From assembly GCA_963781725.1 (NCBI GenBank), contig CAWAGV010000001.1, positions 1,658,985 through 1,722,984 on the forward strand: a stretch of 64,000 bases of DNA. Direction: 5' to 3'. A program made the translations under genes and the position numbers. Positions within the stretch are counted from its first letter, which is position 1. Every line of letters starts with the position of its first letter. Origin of the DNA: BOG-931 sp963781725. Lineage in GTDB: Bacteria; Pseudomonadota; Alphaproteobacteria; Rhizobiales; Xanthobacteraceae. Positions 1-10,034 of this stretch are shown piece after piece. The notes under the pieces were generated by a model. It was not told where the DNA came from. It did no database searches and was given only the letters and a program-made list of their open reading frames with translations.

Positions 1-396
1 AAAAGTCATCCATCCGTGCACCACGTCGTCTCCCGGCGCAATCTTTTACTTCCGCAGTGGCGGCATTTTTGCGGAGTGCAGATGACGTGGCGCGTGTGGG
101 CTGTTACGGCAACCCCCAACGGCATTCTTCGACACCGACGCTAAAGCAACTCACAACCGCTTTCGCCGACAGCGGCGCGCTGACAGCCTTCATGATTCAG
201 AATGCTGTCGGTTCAGATTCCGCGACCTTGACACTGCGCTTCGCTTCGTTGCTTCGGTCGAATGCCGGCCAGTTCAATGCGGTCGGAGCGGGGGGCGGCC
301 AAGCCGCGTTCATCCCTGTCAGTACCAGTCAAGTGATTGCCGGCGGGCTCGAACCTCGCCGGCGGATACCGCGCTGGATTTAACTCAAGAGCCAAT
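1..396. other. No supported gene upstream of the polysaccharide locus
   Basis: This stretch precedes the co-polymerase/kinase gene. It has open frames on both strands (57-383 on +, 213-395 on -), but neither product resembles a family I recognise and the + frame has no convincing ribosome binding site. A promoter for the downstream genes probably lies here, but I cannot point to clear -35/-10 boxes. The usual neighbour, an outer-membrane polysaccharide export gene, would lie outside the window if present. Confidence 0.4.
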
Positions 397-2898
397 ATGC
401 TTCAAAACAACAATTCACAACGGACCGAACGGCGAGCGTCCAGCGTATTGGAAGCCCTCTCCCCGGCCGAATTCTATGCCGCAAGCGTCGGCTTTCTGCG
501 CAGGCAGCTCTCTACCCTCATATTCGCGTTGTTGTTCGGCTTGTCGCTCGGCGCCATCTACATTTTGATGACCTCGCCGCGCTATACGGGCCGAGCTATT
601 CTCATTGTTGACGCTCCTAAAGCACAGTTCTCCCAAGCGTCGGCCGGAAGCTCACCGATAGATTCTGCGACTATCGATACCCAAATCGAGATTCTCAATT
701 CTGAGAACATCGCGATGTCGGTTATCAAGGAGCTGCATCTTGATGCGGATCCCGAGTTTGTCTCAACTGGCGCGGGCATCTCCAGCGCGGTTTCCAGATT
801 CGCTGATCGTGTGATCCCCGACGCTTTGAAAGTCGGCGTTCCCGAGAACTCTAACCTGTCCAATGAACCGCCGGCTGAGGATCGCGCATTACGGGCGTTT
901 CAGAAGCGGCTGAAGGTCAAGCGTGTGGCACTTACTTACGCGATCGAAATCAATTTCGAATCACGGAGTCCTTACCGCGCCGCGCAGATCGCCAATACGA
1001 TTGCCGATGCCTACGAAATCGATGCGTTTGAGGCCAAATATCATATCACGGATCGGGCCGCCAAATGGTTGCAGGAACGATTGACGGAATTGCGCGAGCA
1101 GACGTCCAATTCAGAGCGCGCCGTCGTCGACTATAAGCTCGTCAATAATATAGTCGACACTGGCGGACGACTAATGAACGAACAGCAGCTCGCCGAAATT
1201 AACAGCGAACTTATCCGGGCGCGAGCATCGACTGCCGAGGCGAAAGCGAGACTTGATCGCGTGCAGCAGATCGTATCATCCGATCATATCGACCTTGATG
1301 CCACCGCTACCGCCACGGTTGCGGAGACGCTGCAGAACAACGTGATCATCAAGATGCGCGAGCGATATCTCGAGGAGGAACGCCGCGCCACGCAATTAGC
1401 CTCAAAATACGGTGCCCTGCACTTGACGGTGATCGATTTGCATAACGACATGCGAGAGCTGCAGCATACGATTTTCGAAGAGCTGAAGCGTACCGCAGAG
1501 AGCTTCAAGAGCGATTACGCGATTGCGAAATCTCGGGAGCAGTCGATTCAGCAATCACTCGATCGTATCGTCGCCGAATCGCACGCCACCGATAAAGCGA
1601 AGATCACGCTGCATAATCTGGAAAGCAGCGCTCAGACGTACCGCGATATGTATGACAACTTCCTTCAGCGCTATATGCAATCGGTGCAGCAGCAGTCGTC
1701 TCCGGTTTCCGAGTCACGACTGATCACCCATGCAAGACCGCCGCTGAGCGAAAGGAGTCCAAAGCCATTGCTCGTGATGGCGTTAGCTGCACTCGGCGGT
1801 TTGATCTTCGGAGCCACCATGGGAACGCTGCGCGATATTTCGGATCGCGTGTTCCGTACGACAGTCCAGGTTGGCGAACACCTGCAGGCAGACTGCATTG
1901 CAGTCGTTCCCTTGATTAAAGATTCGGCCGGGCCCGATGCGTCATTCCGGAAAGCCAAGGCAGCAAGCCCACGTCTCCCGCCTGGCGGCGTGAAGGAAAC
2001 GAGGTCACTTTCCGGCGTAGCCGATGTCCTGCCGTCGCCGTTGATCGAAGCGACCCGAAACATCATCGGCTTGCCGCAGCATATTTCCGATTGGGTATCC
2101 CGCACCACGACGCTCGGCGGAGCGAAGCCGCTGACCTCGTTGATCCAACGACACGGTGCGCAGCGCCGCCATGCCATTAGTCACGATAAGAACCTGTGTT
2201 GGACGGTAGCCAACGCGCCGCTCTCGCGCTTTAGCGAATCGATTCGCGCCCTCAAGTTCGCAGCCGACAGCAGCAATGCCGTCAAACACGGCAACACCAT
2301 CGGTATAACGTCGGCGCTCCCCAACGAAGGCAAGTCAACGGTCGCGGTATCACTGGCCGCGCTCATCGCCCATGGCGGCGGACGCGCCATACTGGTCGAT
2401 TGCGATCTGCGGAACCCGGCCCTATCGCGCATGTTGACGCCTGACGCGCAGGCTGGGTTACTCGAGATCATCGCTGGCAAGGCCGGACTCGACGATGTCC
2501 TCTGGCGCGAACCCACCACCGGACTCACCTTTTTGCCGACCGTGCTGACATCACGGCTCGCGCATCCGAGTGACCTCCTCGCATCCCGGGATACCCGGAG
2601 CATATTCAGACTGCTGCGCAAGTCGTACGATTATGTGATCGTCGACCTATCGCCTCTCGCGCCTGTGGTCGACGTGCGCGTTATGGCTCCCTTGGTTGAT
2701 TCGTTCCTATTTGTCGTGGAATGGGGTCGCACCGACATCGACGTCGTCCAACTTGCGCTGAGTAATGCGCGCGGGGTCTACGACAACTTGCTCGGCATCG
2801 TTCTAAACAAAGTGGATATGAAAGCGTTCGGCCGCTACTCGAATCAGGAGACTTATTACAATAATCCTTACTACTCTCGTTATGAGTCCACTGATTGA
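397..2898 (+). CDS. Polysaccharide co-polymerase fused to bacterial tyrosine kinase (Wzz/BY-kinase)
   Basis: Inner-membrane protein of about 833 aa that controls chain length and export of an exopolysaccharide and phosphorylates itself on tyrosine. An N-terminal Wzz domain has its first membrane helix near residues 38-58. A long coiled-coil periplasmic part follows, then a second helix near 457-476 after a proline-rich stretch. The cytoplasmic kinase domain shows Walker A (PNEGKST, about 640), Walker A' (ILVDCDLRNP, about 665) and Walker B (YVIVDLSP, about 746). The C-terminus carries the tyrosine cluster typical of BY-kinases (YYNNPYYSRY). The ATG at 397 is preferred to an in-frame ATG at 337, because the 20 extra residues do not look like protein. 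It heads a + strand polysaccharide gene set. Family assignment is firm; the polymer is unknown. Confidence 0.93.
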   Translation: MLQNNNSQRTERRASSVLEALSPAEFYAASVGFLRRQLSTLIFALLFGLSLGAIYILMTSPRYTGRAILIVDAPKAQFSQASAGSSPIDSATIDTQIEILNSENIAMSVIKELHLDADPEFVSTGAGISSAVSRFADRVIPDALKVGVPENSNLSNEPPAEDRALRAFQKRLKVKRVALTYAIEINFESRSPYRAAQIANTIADAYEIDAFEAKYHITDRAAKWLQERLTELREQTSNSERAVVDYKLVNNIVDTGGRLMNEQQLAEINSELIRARASTAEAKARLDRVQQIVSSDHIDLDATATATVAETLQNNVIIKMRERYLEEERRATQLASKYGALHLTVIDLHNDMRELQHTIFEELKRTAESFKSDYAIAKSREQSIQQSLDRIVAESHATDKAKITLHNLESSAQTYRDMYDNFLQRYMQSVQQQSSPVSESRLITHARPPLSERSPKPLLVMALAALGGLIFGATMGTLRDISDRVFRTTVQVGEHLQADCIAVVPLIKDSAGPDASFRKAKAASPRLPPGGVKETRSLSGVADVLPSPLIEATRNIIGLPQHISDWVSRTTTLGGAKPLTSLIQRHGAQRRHAISHDKNLCWTVANAPLSRFSESIRALKFAADSSNAVKHGNTIGITSALPNEGKSTVAVSLAALIAHGGGRAILVDCDLRNPALSRMLTPDAQAGLLEIIAGKAGLDDVLWREPTTGLTFLPTVLTSRLAHPSDLLASRDTRSIFRLLRKSYDYVIVDLSPLAPVVDVRVMAPLVDSFLFVVEWGRTDIDVVQLALSNARGVYDNLLGIVLNKVDMKAFGRYSNQETYYNNPYYSRYESTD

Positions 2899-3205
2899 CT
2901 GCATAAGGAAGAAACATGCCCTTGGTCGCGCCGAACGTCTTTTGCGATTTGAGTGCCGGTCAAGCTGTGCGCTGAGGCCGTTTCGAAGCTTTTATCCGCT
3001 CTGCCGTTCGTCATCGTCGAAGTCGTTAAGCCCGCCCCTCGCGCATGAGGCCGGCACTCGGTTTTCTCCAGTCTTGGTTCGGCGAAGACCCAGCGCGCCT
3101 CATCATGATTACTCAATTTGGCTTACTCATTTAAGGCGAGTTTCCGCACCTAACGAAAACTGTTAGCGTTTCTCTTGGGTGTTGGGGCGTCTACGGTGTT
3201 CGCCC

Positions 3206-4681
3206 ATGTCGAGTATGCGTACCATTGCCCATGCGTCGTCGAGCAATTTAAAAGCCGCCGACCGCCCCCCAGCCCGGCGCACATTAGCACTACCCTTTTA
3301 TCTCGTAGAACCTGCCGTTGTCGCTGCCGACTTTGTTCTGCTTGTCACCGCGAGCATGGTTTCCGGGATCGGCTATCATTGGCTTTTTCTCGATCGCGTC
3401 CCGGATTTCTCTCCCTACTTTGCCATCGGCGTACTCGCCTCTCTGAATTTTGCAATGACCTTCACCGCCATCGGAGCATATCGGTTTCGCACCCTCATTA
3501 ATTTCAAACGCCAGGCTTGTGATGTCACCCTGGTCTGGATTGGGGTCTTCTTGCTCCTACTCGGGATCGCTTTTTCCTTGAAGATCGAGGAGACGTTATC
3601 GCGAGGCGCCACATTTGGCTTTCTTTTCATCGGTTTGCTCCTTCTTGTCGTTTGGCGCATCGCACTGGCTCATCTACTCGCGAAAGCCCTCGCAAATCGA
3701 ACCTTTGCATCGCAAAAGACGATCATCATTGGCGAGCGGCCACTGCTTTTAGCATCGCGTGTGCTGCCTGAATTACGAAGGTATGGGTACACGCCGCGCG
3801 CTGTTTTCGAAATCGGCGAAAACGACTACTCGGCGGCTGGTATCTCGAAGAGATTGCTCGGCAAGCTCGATTTGGCAATCAGAGCGGCGCGGGAGGAGGC
3901 AATCGATAATGTCCTGCTGTTTATCAGTTGGGAGCACAGCCACTGCATCGAAGCGATACTCAATGCCCTCAGTGTATTGCCGGTCCGGGTCCACCTTGTT
4001 CCAGATGAAAAGACCGTCAGCTACCTCAGAAGAACGTGCTGCGTCGGAGACATTTGGACAGCCGAACTCAAGCGCGCGCCGCTCGACAAGCTGGAACAGG
4101 CGCTGAAGCGAACCCTGGATATCTTCGGCGCCGGTGCTGGAATTTTGCTGCTGTCGCCTTTGATGCTTGCAACCGCCCTTTTGATCAAACTCGATTCCAG
4201 AGGGCCGGTCCTGTTCACCCAATGGCGCAGCGGCTTCAATGGTCGCTTATTTCGCATTTTCAAATTCCGCAGCATGAGCGTTCTCGAGGATGGGCCGATC
4301 GTTCGGCAGGCTACTCGCGAGGACCCCCGCTTTACGTCACTCGGTCGCTGGTTGCGTCGCGCCAACATCGACGAGCTGCCGCAGCTATTCAATGTGCTAC
4401 GCGGCGAGATGTCTTTGGTTGGCCCGCGGCCCCATGCAGTCGCCCATGACAGTGAATACGAGCGCAGGATTGCTGTGTATGCCTTCCGCTATCACGTTAA
4501 GCCCGGAATCACCGGCTGGGCGCAGTTCAACGGCTATCGCGGCGAGACGCGCACTCTTGATCTGATGTCGAAACGGGTCGAGCTCGATCTTTGGTACATC
4601 AAACATTGGAGCATTTGGCTGGACTTCAAAATAATTTTTGGAACGCTGACGCGAGAGGTCTGGCGATCACGTGGCTATTGA
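3206..4681 (+). CDS. Polyprenyl glycosylphosphotransferase (initiating sugar transferase)
   Basis: Membrane enzyme of about 491 aa that starts repeat-unit synthesis by moving a sugar-1-phosphate from a nucleotide sugar to undecaprenyl phosphate. The N-terminal half has several hydrophobic helices and a nucleotide-binding-like middle domain. The C-terminal 190 residues form the bacterial sugar-transferase domain: a membrane segment after KRTLDIFGAG, then FKFRSM, the segment DELPQLFNVLRGEMSLVGPR, and KPGITGWAQFNGYRG. These are the hallmarks of the WbaP/WcaJ/ExoY group. The start is uncertain: the ATG at 3206 is chosen, a GTG at 3179 is in frame, and neither has a strong ribosome binding site. 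It follows the co-polymerase gene after about 300 non-coding bases. The sugar transferred cannot be read from the sequence. Confidence 0.93.
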   Translation: MSSMRTIAHASSSNLKAADRPPARRTLALPFYLVEPAVVAADFVLLVTASMVSGIGYHWLFLDRVPDFSPYFAIGVLASLNFAMTFTAIGAYRFRTLINFKRQACDVTLVWIGVFLLLLGIAFSLKIEETLSRGATFGFLFIGLLLLVVWRIALAHLLAKALANRTFASQKTIIIGERPLLLASRVLPELRRYGYTPRAVFEIGENDYSAAGISKRLLGKLDLAIRAAREEAIDNVLLFISWEHSHCIEAILNALSVLPVRVHLVPDEKTVSYLRRTCCVGDIWTAELKRAPLDKLEQALKRTLDIFGAGAGILLLSPLMLATALLIKLDSRGPVLFTQWRSGFNGRLFRIFKFRSMSVLEDGPIVRQATREDPRFTSLGRWLRRANIDELPQLFNVLRGEMSLVGPRPHAVAHDSEYERRIAVYAFRYHVKPGITGWAQFNGYRGETRTLDLMSKRVELDLWYIKHWSIWLDFKIIFGTLTREVWRSRGY

Positions 4682-4702
4682 CCCCTAAGCATAGGAGATT
4701 TG

Positions 4703-6998
4703 GTGGGCTTACAAAAAAGATTCAAGCTTTATGGGAAGCCAGTCGCAAGTCTTATTCGGAGTGAGGGGGCAAACACGAGCGCGAGCGAAATTGCCGACAA
4801 TCTGCGTAAGGTTTGGCTACACGCGTCTAGTCTGCTTTCGAGAGAGCATATCCTTTCGATCGCCGATCAAGCCGTGGTCAGCGGCACGAGCTTTGTGACC
4901 ACACTCATGGTTGCCCGCTACAGCGATGCGGGCCAGTTGGGGGTATACGCAGTCGGAATTTCCGTGCTCGTTTCTTTGCTGGCGCTCCAAGATTCTACTC
5001 ATCTTGCAGCCCTACACGATCCAGCGACATTCCTCAGAGTCGGCGCTTGCCGACCGCACAGGTGCCTCCCTGATACTCAGCTTTGTTTTCTCGGTAGGGA
5101 GCATATTGGCGCTGACCGTTGCGGCAACGGGATTTCTGGGGTGGGAGGCCTACTCCGGTATTGTCATGATAACCTTCGCCGTCGCCGCAGCGTTGCCCTT
5201 TGTGCTGACTCGGGAATTCGTGCGGCGGGTGGCAATCGCGCGTCTCGAATTGGGCCGCGCGGTTGCTCTGGATCTGGCCGCGAGCGTGACGCAGCTTTCG
5301 GCCCTGGCCTGGTTAGGTTTGAACGGGCGCATGTCAGCCGTCAGTGCATGTGCCGCTCTTGGCGGAGCAAGCGCAGTCGCCGCAGCCGGATCGCTATACT
5401 TCACGCGGTCGGAATTTACGCTTCGCATGCAGAGCGTGCCAGCAATCTTCAGACAAACTTGGGCGCTGGGCAAATGGCTGCTTGCCGGCCGGATAACCGT
5501 CCAGGTGCAGGGCTACATCACCTACTGGATCGCGATGACCGTAGCCGGCGCAGTAGTAACCGGCGTGTACGCCGCCTGCATGAGTATCGTGAACATCATA
5601 AACCCCATGATATTCGCCCTCAGCAATGTGATGACAGCCAAGCTCGTGCTTGCCTGGAAGGATGGTGGCGGGCCGGGCCTTTGGCGCGAAGCACTCCGAA
5701 ACACTGTGCTGATCAGCGCCACGATGGCGTCGTTCACTCTGATCATCTGGTTCAGCGGCGAACAGATCATGCAGCTCCTATTTCAGGGCAGCGAGTACGC
5801 CGGGTATGGCCGGACACTCACCGTACTGGCCTTGGCAGCATTCGCGGCTGCGTTGGGCATGCCGGCCTCGTTCGGACTGGCAACAATTGAACGCCCCCGC
5901 GCGATAGTTGTCGTCGGAACGGTCGCGGCGATTCTGACCTCGGTTCTCGTCGGGCTTTTGATGATGAAATGGGATCTGCTGGGCGCGGCTTATGGATTGC
6001 TGGCAGGTAACATGGTCGGCGCCGTCGGACGCTGGGCTGCATTCTTCATTCTTGTTCCGCGTGAGTGTGGCTCGGCGCTTGTCGTCCCGGTGCTTCAAAG
6101 CTTTACGAAAGTCTCGGATGCCGACCATTGGACAATCTCGCGGATCGGCGGCGGCGAGCAAGCAGACGTGTTCATGATCGATCCGAAAGATTCACTGCCG
6201 ACCTGTGGTGAATACCGCACATTCGTGACCAAACTTTACAAGCCGGGGTGCGCGTTGACCTTCGATAAAATCCACGCGCAATTCACCTCGTTATCGAACC
6301 TGCATGCGGCGCTCAATGGTCACAAGATCAATGGCTGGACGATCTTGGTGCCGCGCCCGTTGTACATTTGCAAGTCACCGCTCGCATTTATCATGACCGC
6401 AGTTCCCGGCCGCTATATCGACGCGTACGCGTCAAACGATGACGCTCTGACGTCGGAAATGTTGCACGAGGCGGCAGGCGTGTTCGCGAAGGCAATGGAG
6501 CTGTGTTGGTCGACCGGACAGAGGCACGGCGATCTAGGTTTGCGAAACGTTCTCTTCGACATTGAAGCCAAGACGATATCGCTTATTGATGCGGGGACTC
6601 GAGAGAGCTGCCGTACCTGCAGCGAGGTCGCCAAATTCCCATCGCCGGCAGCATCCGATCTGGCCCATGTGTTGTGCGAAGTCGTAAGAGACGTCACGGA
6701 TCTGATCGGAAGCACGCCAGCACGGATGGGAAAGGAAGTCTTTGTTGAAAGCGTTCTGCGCGCGGTCATAGCGAAAATCGGCCCGTTGAAGGAAAAGCGG
6801 CAGCTGTTGAGCGAGATTTGGGACTGCTTGCAGGAACATCTCGCCGAATGCCTCGAGCCATCATGGTCGTTCAAGGGCGTCTCGCACGGGGTCGTGAGGA
6901 AGATCGCGCTCAACAGGGCGCGCTCGATGCTCGAACGCGTCGTATCGGATAACGACATCTGCGCTAAACACTGCAGCCACGAATTTGATCCAGCCTAG
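4703..6998 (+). pseudogene. Wzx-like polysaccharide flippase fused to a kinase-like domain (frameshifted)
   Basis: About 764 aa once one extra base near 4997 is removed. Residues 1 to about 430 are a multi-helix flippase of the Wzx/PST type. The conserved N-terminal stretch ending LALQDS continues in the next frame as LILQPYTIQRH, so the break falls inside a conserved segment. Residues about 475-740 form a kinase-like domain: a glycine-rich IGGGEQADVF near 481, a catalytic-loop motif HGDLGLRN near 608 and a metal-binding IDAG near 628, as in LPS and aminoglycoside kinases. The flippase should move lipid-linked repeat units across the inner membrane. The kinase part may phosphorylate sugar, lipid or protein. 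The GTG start at 4703 has AGGAG five bases upstream. A downstream ATG at 4911 opens only the second frame and is not the true start. Confidence 0.82.
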
Positions 6999-7012
6999 AT
7001 AACGAGGAACAC

Positions 7013-9946
7013 ATGCTCCACGCCCCCGTTGTCGTCTCTGCTTCGCATCATCCCGCGCAAGCAGGCGTGCTGCCGGCCGAACTGGAATTCTATCGATCCT
7101 ACGGTTGGTGTCTGCATCCTTATTTGACGGTGAGCGAGGCGATCGATCACATTCGCGAAGAGGTCGATAAGCTTGTCATGGCACCCGAGGATTGGCAGAA
7201 GTCCGAGGTCGCAACAAATATATTTCTTCTTTCATGTGGGTTGCTGAATAGCGTCGACGAGTATCTGCGCGGGCCCGCCCTGCGGCTTCCAAGCCGATTG
7301 GCGGCGACCATGCCTGCTCGCGGCGCCGCCTGCCTGGTTGAAACTATCACGGATAGACGATGGATCCGGCGCCGCGTCGTCCGGTGGCGGGAGCACTGGC
7401 TTGCCGAACTAAACGAATTTCTTTCTCTCATCGTTCGCCGACAGGCTATTGAGGCCGCGCATCTTTCCAAAGCGGCCCGCCGACTTGCGATGCTCGTGCA
7501 ATCGCCGCTCCCACCCGATTTGCAGGCCGAGCGCCTCGGCTGCCCCACTCCGTTCAGCCGGCTCGATCTGGCGCACCAGGATTTCCTGGCACTGGGCGAC
7601 TCCTTCGTGCGGAGATTCCCTGAGCGGACGCAACCTATCTTGGTCGTTGGGCTGCGCACTTCGGGTTCCTATTTTGCACCACTCCTGAAAGCTTTTCTTG
7701 AAACTGAAGGCTATGAGCGGGTGCAACTCGTGACTATCGAGCCGAACAAAGGAGTTGGCCGCAGGGAAAAGAGGGAGCTTGAGCGATTCGCAGCGTCCGG
7801 TTATTTGGCCCTTATCGTAGACGATCCTCCGTACACAAGCCGCACGGTGCTCGCCGCCTTGAACATCGCGGACCGAGCGGGATTTGCGCCGCCGGCTCTA
7901 AAATTTCTAGCGGCGACTCATCCGGCAAAACGTGGATGGTCCAAGTGGCTGCCGCACGACAGCGTAATCACGCTCCAGCCCGAACAATGGCATAAGAGCA
8001 AGCTATTGGACCCCAAAGCGGTAGAGGTCCGATTGACCGAGTATTTCGGCAGCCGAAATCGTGTCCGCATCTCGGTTGACGGTGCAGATGGCGGCGCGAA
8101 AGCATTTAATGCCCGCCTGCAAGGCGTAGCGTCTGATGAACGAGGCGTGCGTCTGAAGCGCGTATTCGAGGTGAAACTTGAGACACCTGAGGGCGAAAAG
8201 CAGACCAAATACGTTCTGGCGAAAAGCGTCGGTTGGGGGTGGTTGGGCTACCACGCCTTTCTGATTGGGCAGAAGCTCGCCGGATATGTACCTCCGATCC
8301 TCGGGCTACGCGATGGCATCCTGTACATGGAATGGATTCCGCAGCGCGCGTTTAGACCGGACACGAAGCGCGCCGAGCTCGTTTCGGTCTCCGCCTCGTA
8401 TGTGGCCGCGAGGGCTGTTCAATTGAAGCTAAAATGCGACAAGGCGAGCAGCATAGATTTAAAGCGCTATGACAACGGCATTCGGTTGCTGGAAAAGGTG
8501 CTGAGCAGGGCCCATGGTCAGGTGCTCACGAACCTGTTGATGCGATCACGCGTCGGTCAAAAATTGCGGGAACGGCCATGCCCGTGTCCCACTCTCATAG
8601 ACGGCAATATGCATCGCGATGAATGGATATCAGGACCACGCGGGCCGCTAAAGGTCGATTATGAACACCACGGCATGGGAAAGGCCGCGCTGAATCTGAC
8701 TGACCCTGCTTATGACCTGGCAGATACGATCTTAAATTTGGCACTCTCACCGGAGGAAGAGTACGATTTTATAACAAAATATATCGCAGAATCCGGCGAC
8801 GATACCGTGAAGCGGCGTCTATTCATGTACAAACTGCTCGCCGGCCTTTGGGCGATGAACGAGGTCCAGGAGCAACTCTTCGCTTCGCCGCGCGGCGGTG
8901 ATGCACAGCGGGCCTATCATCAGCGCTTCATGAATGCCTGGAACTTCCTGACCGTACAAACCGCTTACCATTGCGGCGCGCTGTGCCAACCACGGACGGA
9001 GTTGCGCTGGCGCGCTCCGCTTATTGCGCTGGACATTGATGGTGTCATCGATCGGCGGCTGTTCGGCTTTCCTTGTACGACCGCAGCCGGCATGAAGGCG
9101 CTCTCGCTACTCAGCGCACATGAGCTGTCTGTTGCCCTGAATACTGCGCGCTCCGCTGCGGAGGTCAAGGACTACTGCAAAGCCTACTCCTTGGCTGGCG
9201 GCATCGCAGAGCACGGCAGTTATCTTTGGGACGCCGTGCGTCAGCGCGAAAAAATCCTCATCAGCGCGGAGGCAGCGCGGCAGCTGAAGGAGGTGAGAGA
9301 GTACTTGCAACTCATCCCGGGAGTGTTCCTCGACGATCGTCACCAATATTCCATTCGAGCGTTCACCTACCGGGACAAGCCACTAGGATTGATCCAGTCG
9401 CTGCTCAGCGTCGCGCGCGCATCCAGCATCGGCGATGGCGCGCTGGGCCCCATCTCAACTCAGATTGTGCACGAGCTGCTGGTCGATCTGAATCTCGATC
9501 GGTTGACTTTCCATCACACACCGATCGATACAGCCATCGTAGCCAAGGAAACCGATAAAGGAACAGGCCTTACCGCACTTCGGGACTGGGTACTGTCAGA
9601 AGATGCTGAGACGATTGCGGTCGGCGATGGCGAAGCTGATTTGGCCATGTTTCGCGTTGCCAGTCTCAGTTTCGCGCCCGCCAACGTTGCTTGCGGACGC
9701 CAGGCGCGGCTTCTCGGGTGCCAGATCGCTTCTTGTCATGATCAGCAGGGTCTCCTCGAAATTGTCCGCAAAATCTTGCATCCCGACGATGGTCACTGTC
9801 TGCGGTGTCGACAGGACGAGGTGTCCTTGCAATGCGGTGACGATCTGTTTCTTTCGCTGTTGCAGGCGGCCGACCGAAAGTGGGGCGCAAACCTGCTCAC
9901 GGCGATGTTAGATCCTATCTCTTACAGATTCTTCATTCGTTCCTAG
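7013..9946 (+). CDS. Multidomain PRTase-like / kinase-like / HAD phosphatase protein
   Basis: A 977-aa soluble protein starting 14 bp after the flippase-kinase gene and probably co-transcribed with it. Residues 1-190 are helical and unrecognised. Residues about 200-330 resemble a type I phosphoribosyltransferase: a strand-loop VVGLRTSG near 210, then LIVDDPPYTSRT near 267-280, which matches the PRPP-binding acidic pair and flexible loop. Residues about 380-640 look like a phosphotransferase of the APH/choline-kinase fold, with DGNMHRDEW near 530 and KVDYEHHG near 547. Residues about 668-930 are a HAD hydrolase with nucleophile motif ALDIDGVID and motif IV GDGEADLAMF. The order suggests a biosynthetic route using a phosphosugar or PRPP-derived group, perhaps as a polysaccharide decoration. 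The motifs are seen; the chemistry is inferred. I know of no described protein with this exact set. Confidence 0.75.
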   Translation: MLHAPVVVSASHHPAQAGVLPAELEFYRSYGWCLHPYLTVSEAIDHIREEVDKLVMAPEDWQKSEVATNIFLLSCGLLNSVDEYLRGPALRLPSRLAATMPARGAACLVETITDRRWIRRRVVRWREHWLAELNEFLSLIVRRQAIEAAHLSKAARRLAMLVQSPLPPDLQAERLGCPTPFSRLDLAHQDFLALGDSFVRRFPERTQPILVVGLRTSGSYFAPLLKAFLETEGYERVQLVTIEPNKGVGRREKRELERFAASGYLALIVDDPPYTSRTVLAALNIADRAGFAPPALKFLAATHPAKRGWSKWLPHDSVITLQPEQWHKSKLLDPKAVEVRLTEYFGSRNRVRISVDGADGGAKAFNARLQGVASDERGVRLKRVFEVKLETPEGEKQTKYVLAKSVGWGWLGYHAFLIGQKLAGYVPPILGLRDGILYMEWIPQRAFRPDTKRAELVSVSASYVAARAVQLKLKCDKASSIDLKRYDNGIRLLEKVLSRAHGQVLTNLLMRSRVGQKLRERPCPCPTLIDGNMHRDEWISGPRGPLKVDYEHHGMGKAALNLTDPAYDLADTILNLALSPEEEYDFITKYIAESGDDTVKRRLFMYKLLAGLWAMNEVQEQLFASPRGGDAQRAYHQRFMNAWNFLTVQTAYHCGALCQPRTELRWRAPLIALDIDGVIDRRLFGFPCTTAAGMKALSLLSAHELSVALNTARSAAEVKDYCKAYSLAGGIAEHGSYLWDAVRQREKILISAEAARQLKEVREYLQLIPGVFLDDRHQYSIRAFTYRDKPLGLIQSLLSVARASSIGDGALGPISTQIVHELLVDLNLDRLTFHHTPIDTAIVAKETDKGTGLTALRDWVLSEDAETIAVGDGEADLAMFRVASLSFAPANVACGRQARLLGCQIASCHDQQGLLEIVRKILHPDDGHCLRCRQDEVSLQCGDDLFLSLLQAADRKWGANLLTAMLDPISYRFFIRS

Positions 9947-10034
9947 CGAGGCACTTCATTCCTATCGTGACCGTCCAATATCGGCAAACGATTTGGAACA
10001 CCGCAATGCCCATGGCCCGAAAGAGCGCTGCGAA

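Noticed and set aside
57..383. Possible 108-aa gene at the left edge
   Set aside because: No ribosome binding site, no recognised motif, and it overlaps the likely leader of the co-polymerase gene.
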